Assembly (NCBI GenBank): GCA_012510305.1
Contig: JAAZIE010000042.1
Span: forward strand, 1-5,508
Length of the DNA stretch: 5,508 nt
Direction of reading: 5' to 3'
From: Bacillota bacterium
GTDB taxonomy: Bacteria > Bacillota > Dethiobacteria > DTU022
Below, piece by piece: positions 1-4,709 of the stretch. Below the pieces are notes generated by a model. That model worked only from the letters and a program-made list of their open reading frames with translations, had not been told where the DNA came from and ran no database searches. How positions within the stretch are numbered: the first letter of the stretch is position 1; the number at the start of each line of letters is the position of its first letter. A program made the translations under genes and the position numbers.

Positions 1-520
1 GATCCGGACGGGCCACCATCGAATTGGGTTTGCCGGCGGGATTATCCTGGCCGAAGGGCACCAGGAAAATATTTTTAGCATTGAGGATCACAGCCAGGTT
101 GCCGGCATTTAAACCGAGGGCATCGTTTGTTGAGATGGCCACAAGCACCGGTCTCCCGTTGCGCAGCTGGGCCTTGGCGGCCATGAGCACCGCACTGTCG
201 CTGATGCCGCGGGCCAGCTTGGCCATGCTGTTTCCGCTGCAGGGGGCGATGAGAAGCAGATCCAGCAGCTTTTTGGGCCCGATGGGCTCCACATCGACCG
301 GGGTCAGCCAGGGTTCACGCCCGGTAATGCGCATGATTTCGCGCCGCACTGCCGCGGCCGTGCCGAAGCGGGTATCGGTTTCCTGCACTGCCGGAGAAAG
401 AATGGGATAAAGGTCTGCGCCGGAGCGGGCCATTTCTGCAAATTGCGGCAATACCGTGTCAATGGTGCAGTGCGAGCCCGTCAGCGCCACTCCGATCTGC
501 TTACCTGTCAACAGGGTCAT
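1..520 (-). CDS. dpaB: Dipicolinate synthase subunit B (3' end cut off by the window)
   Basis: This is the flavoprotein-fold partner of DpaA. The two proteins form dipicolinate synthase, which makes dipicolinic acid from the lysine-pathway intermediate dihydrodipicolinate (or its hydroxy precursor) in the mother cell late in sporulation; the product is loaded into the spore core as Ca-DPA. The window holds 173 codons, against about 200 residues in B. subtilis SpoVFB, so only the C-terminal tail is missing. Family signatures visible are GVALTGSHCT (10-19), DTRFG (49-53), IAPCSGNSMAKLA (91-103), VLMAAKA (111-117), ISTNDALGLN (129-138) and VPFGQD near 154-159, followed by KPNSMVA. The ATG at 520 has AGGAAAGGAG just upstream, overlapping the dpaA stop. 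Only 15 bases separate the two genes, so they are almost certainly co-transcribed and probably translationally coupled. In Bacillus the next genes would be asd and dapG, but they lie outside this window. Identification is firm. Confidence 0.96.
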   Translation of the reverse strand, partial: MTLLTGKQIGVALTGSHCTIDTVLPQFAEMARSGADLYPILSPAVQETDTRFGTAAAVRREIMRITGREPWLTPVDVEPIGPKKLLDLLLIAPCSGNSMAKLARGISDSAVLMAAKAQLRNGRPVLVAISTNDALGLNAGNLAVILNAKNIFLVPFGQDNPAGKPNSMVARPD

Positions 521-535
521 TTCCAGACTCCTTTC

Positions 536-1408
536 CTAGGTATTCTTCGTTTTGGCGGCTTCGGCGATCAGACGCCGGTAAACAAGGTTCAAAATTTGCC
601 CGGCTGTCTCCGGGGCGACCAGCCCGGGCAGCCCGGGAAGCAGCTCTGCCTTCAGGCCCAGCCGGGAGGCGGCGGCAAAATCGGTGCCGCCCGGAGAAGA
701 GGCCAGGTCCAAAATGATCGCCTTTCTTTTGACCCGCTGCAAAAATGACGCGGTCAAAAGGGGCGCCGGAACAGTGTTAAAAATAAAATCTGCGTCGGAC
801 GCGGCTGCTGCCGCGCTCTTCAGATCGCACGAGGCCAGCCCCATGGAGTAAGCCAGCGCCGCGCTTTCGCTGCGCCTCACCACCGCCGTTACCCCGGCGC
901 CCAAACCTTTAAGCGCCCCGGCAAGCGCCCTGCCGCAGCGTCCCAGGCCAAAAAGGAGGACGTTGCTGCCGTGAAGGGTAACCCGGGATAGCTCCATCGC
1001 TTTCTGGATGGCACCCTCGGCGGTGGGAATGGCATTGAGCAAAGCCAGCTCTTCGTCCTCCATGGTGATAACGAGCACGGTTCGCCGGGCCAGCTTTTCC
1101 TGAAGCGATCCGTTCACGCTTCCGGTGAGCAGGATCACTCCGGGGGGGCTTTTTTTCAGGCAGGCGCACAGGTCCAACTCCCCTCCGCCCAAGGGAGCCC
1201 GGACGTACCCGCCGGCGGAAATCCCCGAAAGCGGGGCAATTAAAGCGGCAGCCTCCCGGAAGTCGCTTTCCGACGCTTTTTCCATCCCGGGAACCTGCTC
1301 GAAGCCGGCTGCTTTTATGCCCAGGCCTTCATTTTTCCAGCAGCGGTAGAGCTCCAGCTCCCGCCTGTTACCGCCGCAGATGATCATTTTGCGGTTGACT
1401 CCGGGCAT
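536..1408 (-). CDS. dpaA: Dipicolinate synthase subunit A
   Basis: This is the NAD(P)-binding Rossmann-fold subunit of dipicolinate synthase, expected in the mother-cell cytoplasm. It is 290 residues long, close to B. subtilis SpoVFA (about 297). An N-terminal region begins with the strand-loop MIICGGNRRELE (8-19). The conserved NAIPTAEGAI segment lies near 125-134. The dinucleotide-binding loop is LLFGLGRCGRALA (151-163), with the GxGxxG-type core GLGRCG at 154-159. Two further hallmarks are LDLASSPGGTDF (233-244) and LLPGLPGLVAPETAGQIL (256-273). The ATG at 1408 is chosen because AAGGAGG (1422-1416) sits seven bases upstream; the internal Met8 has no comparable site. The gene follows a strong terminator and a sigma-K-like promoter, so it probably starts a dpaAB transcript of its own. 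An A7-G-C7 run at 1156-1142 encodes the LKKSPPG segment. Identification is firm. Confidence 0.97.
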   Translation of the reverse strand: MPGVNRKMIICGGNRRELELYRCWKNEGLGIKAAGFEQVPGMEKASESDFREAAALIAPLSGISAGGYVRAPLGGGELDLCACLKKSPPGVILLTGSVNGSLQEKLARRTVLVITMEDEELALLNAIPTAEGAIQKAMELSRVTLHGSNVLLFGLGRCGRALAGALKGLGAGVTAVVRRSESAALAYSMGLASCDLKSAAAAASDADFIFNTVPAPLLTASFLQRVKRKAIILDLASSPGGTDFAAASRLGLKAELLPGLPGLVAPETAGQILNLVYRRLIAEAAKTKNT

Positions 1409-1415
1409 GGGATCG

Positions 1416-1422
1416 CCTCCTT
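1416..1422 (-). promoter_or_regulatory. Strong ribosome binding site of dpaA
   Basis: AAGGAGG lies seven bases before the dpaA ATG. It decides the start at 1408 over the internal Met8. It is followed by the same 7-base spacing as the equally strong site of the stress-type gene (2002-1996). Confidence 0.9.
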
Positions 1423-1433
1423 CACTGTCACTT

Positions 1434-1461
1434 TAATATATGTCCCCCTCTCCCCCGGGGT
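1434..1461 (-). promoter_or_regulatory. Predicted sigma-K-type (mother-cell) promoter of dpaAB
   Basis: On the minus strand CATATATTA (1442-1434) matches the sigma-K -10 consensus CATAnnnTA at every defined position. An AC dinucleotide (1461-1460, in the context TTAACCCC) stands 17 bases upstream, where the short sigma-K -35 element (AC) is expected. Initiation about seven bases past the -10 would fall near 1427, leaving a leader of about 18 bases that contains the dpaA ribosome site. SpoVF in B. subtilis is known to be a sigma-K-dependent mother-cell operon, which supports the reading. The same -10 also fits sigma-E partly (6 of 8 positions of CATACAMT), so sigma-E use cannot be excluded. 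The -35 region directly abuts the T tail of the upstream terminator. Confidence 0.65.
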
Positions 1462-1462
1462 T

Positions 1463-1491
1463 AAAAAAAACCCGGGTAATAACCCGGGTTT
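1463..1491 (-). terminator. Rho-independent terminator after the stress-type gene
   Basis: On the minus strand AAACCCGGGT (1491-1482) and ACCCGGGTTT (1477-1468) form a perfect 10-bp stem closed by the four-base loop TATT. It runs straight into a T tract (the plus strand has eight A at 1463-1470, the last three being part of the stem). The hairpin starts 27 bases after the TGA of the upstream gene at 1518. It separates that gene from the dpaAB transcript. The plus-strand side lacks a T tail, so it is one-directional. Confidence 0.93.
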
Positions 1492-1517
1492 CAGGTGAGT
1501 TTTGTTTTAAGGGTTGT

Positions 1518-1988
1518 TCAGTCGGACTGGTGCACTTCTACATCGTGGGCGCCGTGCTGCCGCAAAATAGAAGCGGTTTCTTCGATCTTGTCATCGCCGG
1601 CTTTCATGCTCACGAGAATACCGCCCTGCCGGACCTGCTCCTCGAAGAATTCGCCCCTCTCCTCGGGCAACCCCAGGTCGATCAAGCCCCCGGCGATGCC
1701 GCCGGTGACCATACCGGTGAGGGTGGCGGCGATGGGGCCCGCGGCGACGATGGGGCCGATCCCGGGAATGAGCAGTGCGCCCACTCCGGCCAGCAGCCCG
1801 GCAATACCCCCCACAGCTCCTCCGGCAAAGGTGCCTTCGCTTAAATCCTGTCCCCCGCCTGAACCATGGTCTGATTCATCCCTGGCCACCAGGGAGATCT
1901 CTTTTTCAAAACCATGGCTTTTCAGCTCCTGCAGGGCCGCTTCCGCCCGGCCGCGATCATTGAAAATGCCTACAACGACCTTGTTCAT
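1518..1988 (-). CDS. Glycine-zipper general stress protein (GSP17M / YflT-like family)
   Basis: The 156-residue product has the layout of small 'general stress protein 17M / heat-induced YflT-like' proteins. A beta-alpha-beta N-terminus (MNKVVVGIFNDRGRAEAALQ, 1-20, then KEISLVAR at 29-36) is followed by a glycine/serine/aspartate linker (37-52). Next comes a long Gly/Ala-rich hydrophobic segment (about 53-104) full of small-xxx-small spacing, for example AGGAVGGIAGLLAGVGALL and MVTGGIAGGLIDLG. A C-terminal alpha/beta repeat (about 110-152) includes GGILVSMKA and ends HGAHDVEVHQSD. Such glycine-zipper segments usually insert in or associate with membranes; no signal peptide is visible. The biochemical role of the family is unknown. 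The ATG at 1988 has AAGGAGG (2002-1996) seven bases upstream. It sits between ymxH (84-base spacer) and dpaA, and ends in its own strong terminator. A gene of this type is not part of the familiar ymxH-dpaA arrangement and may be an insertion. Family call moderate, coding call firm. Confidence 0.8.
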   Translation of the reverse strand: MNKVVVGIFNDRGRAEAALQELKSHGFEKEISLVARDESDHGSGGGQDLSEGTFAGGAVGGIAGLLAGVGALLIPGIGPIVAAGPIAATLTGMVTGGIAGGLIDLGLPEERGEFFEEQVRQGGILVSMKAGDDKIEETASILRQHGAHDVEVHQSD

Positions 1989-2072
1989 CGATCTGCCTCC
2001 TTGAGCACATTTTTACCAGTACCGCTATTGTCTCCCCGGCGGGGTAATCTTATGCTCCATGGGGCAGATGAA

Positions 2073-2312
2073 CTATTTCTTTCCTATCTTGATAATGATG
2101 GTGTCGCCGCCGATTTTAACCAGGGCGGACCAGGGAATGGTAATTTCTTCACGGCCGCCGATGCCGAAAAAGCCGCTTTTACCGGGCAGCAGCAGCGCAA
2201 TTAACTTGCCGCTGCTCTCGTCGATCAAGAGGTCGGCTTTTCCGGCCGGGCCCCAGAAGTTGCCTTCTTCGAAATCCACCAGTTCTTTGCGGGCCAGCTC
2301 GCTTAAACGCAA
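2073..2312 (-). CDS. ymxH: YlmC/YmxH-family PRC-barrel sporulation protein
   Basis: This is a 79-residue single PRC-barrel-like protein of the YlmC/YmxH family, found in spore formers; its molecular role is not established. Typical features are the start MRLSELARKELVDFEEG (1-17), a strand GKADLLIDESSGKLIALLLPG (24-44), a glycine-rich turn FFGIGG (48-53) and the closing strands EEITIPWSALVKIGGDTIIIKI (55-76), where IPW is a family hallmark. I place the start at the TTG at 2312: AAAGGAG (2327-2321) lies eight bases upstream and the family conventionally begins MRLSEL. An ATG at 2351 would add 13 unrelated residues, overlap dut by 23 bases and has no good ribosome site. The gene follows dut after 16 bases, so they share a transcript. 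In B. subtilis ymxH directly precedes spoVFA; here a stress-type gene intervenes. Confidence 0.88.
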   Translation of the reverse strand: MRLSELARKELVDFEEGNFWGPAGKADLLIDESSGKLIALLLPGKSGFFGIGGREEITIPWSALVKIGGDTIIIKIGKK

Positions 2313-2320
2313 TCTGCTCT

Positions 2321-2327
2321 CTCCTTT
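2321..2327 (-). promoter_or_regulatory. Ribosome binding site selecting the TTG start of ymxH
   Basis: AAAGGAG lies eight bases upstream of the TTG at 2312-2310 and immediately downstream of the dut stop codon (TAG, 2331-2329). It is the main evidence for choosing TTG over the upstream in-frame ATG at 2351. Confidence 0.8.
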
Positions 2328-2328
2328 G

Positions 2329-2787
2329 CTACTTGATACCGGTATGGCCAAACCCGCCCCGGCCCCTTGTTGTTTCCGGCAGGGTTTCCGTGGGCAGCAG
2401 CTTCATCCGGGGTATGGGGCAAAGGATCATCTGGGCGATGCGATCCCCCCTGCTCACAGTAAATTTTACCGGGCCGAGATTGATCAAAATAACTTTGATT
2501 TCACCCCGGTAATCGGCATCAACCGTCCCCGGCGAGTTGAGCAGGCCGATGCCGTGGCGGGCGGCGAGTCCGCTGCGGGGGCGGATTTGCAGCTCGTATC
2601 CCTGGGGAACTGCTACCTGCAACCCCGTTGGAATGAGCTCCACCGTCCCCGGTTCGATAGCTGCGCTCTCACTCAAAGCAGCAAAGAGGTCCATCCCGGC
2701 TGCTCCCGCGCTCATGTACCGGGGCAGGGGCAGGCCGGCGGCATGGGGGAGCACTTTTACCGGCAGCTCGACGATCTTCTGTTTCAT
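2329..2787 (-). CDS. dut: Deoxyuridine 5'-triphosphate nucleotidohydrolase (dUTPase)
   Basis: Homotrimeric dUTPase hydrolyses dUTP to dUMP and pyrophosphate, keeping uracil out of DNA and feeding dTMP synthesis; it is cytoplasmic. The product is 152 residues, a normal length. All five family motifs are visible in order: motif 1 AGAAGMDLFA (27-36); motif 2 RPRSGLA (69-75); motif 3 GTVDADYRGEIKVILINLG (87-105) with the catalytic Asp90 and the base-gating Tyr93; motif 4 RGDRIAQMIL (113-122); and the C-terminal lid motif 5 RGRGGFGHTG (141-150), where His replaces the more common Ser/Thr. The ATG at 2787 has AAGGTG eight bases upstream. The gene starts a unit with ymxH (16-base gap) and follows vanW after a 78-base spacer with possible regulatory repeats. 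A housekeeping dUTPase inside a sporulation block suggests either incidental linkage or expression from the spacer. Identification is firm. Confidence 0.97.
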   Translation of the reverse strand: MKQKIVELPVKVLPHAAGLPLPRYMSAGAAGMDLFAALSESAAIEPGTVELIPTGLQVAVPQGYELQIRPRSGLAARHGIGLLNSPGTVDADYRGEIKVILINLGPVKFTVSRGDRIAQMILCPIPRMKLLPTETLPETTRGRGGFGHTGIK

Positions 2788-2804
2788 TTCATCAGCACCT
2801 TGTG

Positions 2805-2862
2805 TATAGCCGGAAAAGGAGTGTACCCGGCATTGATTTAGAAATATATACGCCGGAAGGAG
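2805..2862 (-). repeat. Imperfect direct repeat pair in the vanW-dut spacer
   Basis: On the minus strand CTCCTTCCGGCGTATA (2862-2847) and CTCCTTTTCCGGCTATA (2821-2805) are the same element with small insertions, 42 bases apart, about four helical turns. Both end in TATA. They fill most of the 78-base spacer before dut. They could be operator half-sites or decayed duplicate promoter elements. A weak sigma-E-like pairing (ATATATT, then GGTACACT about 15 bases on) also falls between them, but is too degenerate to call. Function is unknown. Confidence 0.4.
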
Positions 2863-2865
2863 CAG

Positions 2866-3696
2866 CTAATCCTGCCAGATCTGAATATCGACGCTGCCGC
2901 CCCAATTTGAAGCCCGGATCATCACCAGGTGATCGCTGTTGTTGCGAAACCTGAAATCAAGGGTGTCGGCAACGGTAGCATCCATGCCCCGGGGGACATA
3001 ACCGATGGGCTGGCTGTGCGGGTAACGTTCAATTACTTCCAGGTTCGCCCGCAGGACGGCGTTGTACAGGGTTGTGGAAACCTGGCAGACCCCCCCGCCC
3101 AGGCCCGGGACAACGGTGGAGCCCACTATAACCGGGGCCGGGCGGTAGCCCCTTTCAGCCGTGCGCGGGCCGTTGACCGTGTTGAAAGAAAAGATCTCGC
3201 CGGGTAAAAGCAGGTAGTTGTTCAGCGAGGTGGTGGCCAGGATAATATTGGCCGCCCGGTTTCCCCCCCCGCCGATCCAGGTGCGGTAGGCGCCGATTTC
3301 TTTGCGGACAGCGCTGAAGTGAGCGGCCGTGATCTCCGGATCAAGCTCGATCAGCACCGGCAGAACGCTGCTGCGGGCGGGCGCTTCGAGCAGCCTTTCC
3401 CGGGTTAAGGGGATATCCAGCCGCCAACCGGGCGCCTCGGGGATGATTTCACCGCTTTGCGGGTCGATAAAAGCGCTGCGCGGCGGCTCGTTCAGCTCCT
3501 CAGCCAGTTCCTGGAGCAGGGCGCTGACTTCACGGTGTGAAAGCCCCCCCACAGCTGTCCCGTCCAGCTCGACGCCGCGGCTTACTTTTTCCTGGCAGGG
3601 CCGGGGCAGGGCGCAGCCTCCAACCGCCATCAGGGCTGCCGCAAGGCAGCAGAAGATCAGGGCATCCCGGAACCGTTTCCACAGCCCGGCGCTCAT
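2866..3696 (-). CDS. VanW-domain lipoprotein with N-terminal YoaR-like module
   Basis: A predicted exported lipoprotein of 276 residues. The N-terminus (KRFR, 7-10) leads into a hydrophobic segment (about 12-27) ending in a lipobox-like VGGC, so Cys28 is the likely lipidated residue. Residues 41-105 form a module like the peptidoglycan-binding-4/YoaR region that often precedes VanW. Residues about 137-273 are the VanW domain, with NNYLLLPGEIFSFN (159-172), GYRPAPVIVG (183-192), the invariant-looking GGGVCQVSTTLYNAVLRA (200-217; Cys204) and HSQPIGYVPRGMDAT (227-241; His227). The VanW domain is found in some vancomycin-resistance clusters and in spore-former envelope proteins; its activity is not established. 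The common C-terminal G5 domain is absent. I choose the ATG at 3696 because it overlaps the preceding stop as ATGA; a GTG six bases upstream (3702) is the alternative and would add two residues. Runs of seven or eight G on the coding strand occur three times. Translational coupling to ylxY suggests partnership at the membrane. Confidence 0.88.
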   Translation of the reverse strand: MSAGLWKRFRDALIFCCLAAALMAVGGCALPRPCQEKVSRGVELDGTAVGGLSHREVSALLQELAEELNEPPRSAFIDPQSGEIIPEAPGWRLDIPLTRERLLEAPARSSVLPVLIELDPEITAAHFSAVRKEIGAYRTWIGGGGNRAANIILATTSLNNYLLLPGEIFSFNTVNGPRTAERGYRPAPVIVGSTVVPGLGGGVCQVSTTLYNAVLRANLEVIERYPHSQPIGYVPRGMDATVADTLDFRFRNNSDHLVMIRASNWGGSVDIQIWQD

Positions 3697-4694
3697 TTCC
3701 ACCAGTCCGGATCGAGCAGCTCGCCCACGCTGACCGCGGAGAGCCCTTTTTCCCTGATATGGGGTAAAATTAACTGGAGCAGCTCTACCGTATCGGCAGT
3801 GGGATGCATCAGGATAATTTGCGCCGGGGCAAGGTTGGCGGTGATTTTGCGCTTCATCGCTTCCACCCCTGGTTTCTGCCAGTCCACGGTGTCCAGGGAC
3901 CAGAGCACGGTGCGCATCCCCTGCCTGGAGACCAGTTCCAGGGTTAGCTCGTTATATTCGCCCTTGTGCGGCGTAAAATAGCGGGGGTAACAGCCTGCCG
4001 CTTCGAAGATGATCTCGTTGGTTTGGCGAAGAGACCTGGCGGCGCTGCGGGCGTCCAGCTCGGGAAATGTTTCGCTGTCGGAGTAGCCGTGGTTGCCCAG
4101 CTCATGGCCGGCAGCGGCGATTTTTTCCACCAGCGCCCCGTTTTTTTCAGCCCACCGCCCCACCAGGAAAAAGGTGGCCCGGGCCTGCTCTTTTTTTAAG
4201 ACACGCAGCATCTCCGGCAGCTCTTCTTCACCCCAGGCCACGTTGATCATCAGGGCGACAGAGGGTTTTCGCGGATTGCCCTGCTCCGCCGGCAGGGCCG
4301 GGTAGTGATCCCAGCAGAGCGGCGGCGGCAGTTTGCAGTAGATCGGGCTGAGCTGCTCTTCGGGTTTTGCCTTCATGATCAGCCGCACGGTGGCCCCCCG
4401 GTCCAGTTCCACCCCGTTTAGCTCGGGGATGATCCGCTCTTTGCCCGGATCAACCTGCGCCGCCACGGCCTCGCGCCCTTCATGGGCGGCCATCTGCGAA
4501 ACAAGCGCTTTTACTTCGTGCTCCAACAGGCCCTCCAGCGCCTTGCCCTGCAGGGTTACCCCGGCTTTAACGCCGTGGAAACGGCGCCTCAGGGGCTCGT
4601 TGAATTGAAAAACAAGCACCGCTGCCGCTCCCAGCAGGAGCAGGAGCAGCACGGCTCCTTTCCACCACTTGCCTTTAACACCGGTTGTGAACAT
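3693..4694 (-). CDS. ylxY: YlxY-like polysaccharide deacetylase homologue, catalytically degenerate
   Basis: A 333-residue membrane-anchored protein: basic start (VKGKWWKG, 6-13), one transmembrane segment (about 14-31), an extracytoplasmic N-terminal module (45-109) homologous to that of the downstream VanW lipoprotein, then a NodB-fold domain (about 144-328). As I recall it, B. subtilis YlxY shares the INVAWG segment (150-155 here), the TVDWQKP segment (269-275) and the MHPT segment (296-299), so this is probably its orthologue. The expected metal-site Asp pair of the canonical TFDD motif is Asn151-Val152. The H-x3-H metal motif is H202-GYS-D206, losing the second His. The Arg of the RPPxG motif is Thr241. 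DTVDW (268-272) and the catalytic-acid His297 are kept. Ordinary metal-dependent deacetylation is therefore doubtful; a binding or structural role in cortex formation is possible. The ATG at 4694 has AGGGGGAG (4709-4702) seven bases upstream. It lies 15 bases after the upstream paralogue. Confidence 0.87.
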   Translation of the reverse strand: MFTTGVKGKWWKGAVLLLLLLGAAAVLVFQFNEPLRRRFHGVKAGVTLQGKALEGLLEHEVKALVSQMAAHEGREAVAAQVDPGKERIIPELNGVELDRGATVRLIMKAKPEEQLSPIYCKLPPPLCWDHYPALPAEQGNPRKPSVALMINVAWGEEELPEMLRVLKKEQARATFFLVGRWAEKNGALVEKIAAAGHELGNHGYSDSETFPELDARSAARSLRQTNEIIFEAAGCYPRYFTPHKGEYNELTLELVSRQGMRTVLWSLDTVDWQKPGVEAMKRKITANLAPAQIILMHPTADTVELLQLILPHIREKGLSAVSVGELLDPDWWK

Positions 4695-4701
4695 GAGCCC
4701 G

Positions 4702-4709
4702 CTCCCCCT
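4702..4709 (-). promoter_or_regulatory. Ribosome binding site of the ylxY-like gene
   Basis: AGGGGGAG fills the gap right after the TAA (4712-4710) of the upstream deacetylase-like gene and stands seven bases before the ATG at 4694. It supports this start and close coupling of the two paralogues. Confidence 0.7.

Noticed and set aside
1440..2004. Open frames on the plus strand opposite the stress-type gene
   Set aside because: Low-complexity Pro/Ser/Ala-rich translations without ribosome sites, fully antisense to a well-supported gene; typical mirrors in GC-rich DNA.
2033..2044. Short CCCC-GGC-GGGG hairpin between ymxH and the stress-type gene as a terminator
   Set aside because: The stem is only four to five bases and no T tract follows on either strand.
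2047..2054. CATAAGAT on the minus strand as a sigma-E-type -10 for the stress-type gene
   Set aside because: Only six of eight positions match and there is no convincing -35 about 14 bases upstream. A sigma-F-like GGTAAAAAT nearby also lacks a -35. The promoter of this gene remains unidentified.
2059..2841. A 260-codon open frame on the plus strand across ymxH and dut
   Set aside because: It is antisense to two recognised genes with all family motifs, its translation shows no recognisable domain, and it has no ribosome site.
3697..3702. GTG at 3702 as the vanW start
   Set aside because: The ATG six bases later forms the classic ATGA overlap with the upstream stop. The GTG has no better ribosome site, so it is kept only as an alternative.
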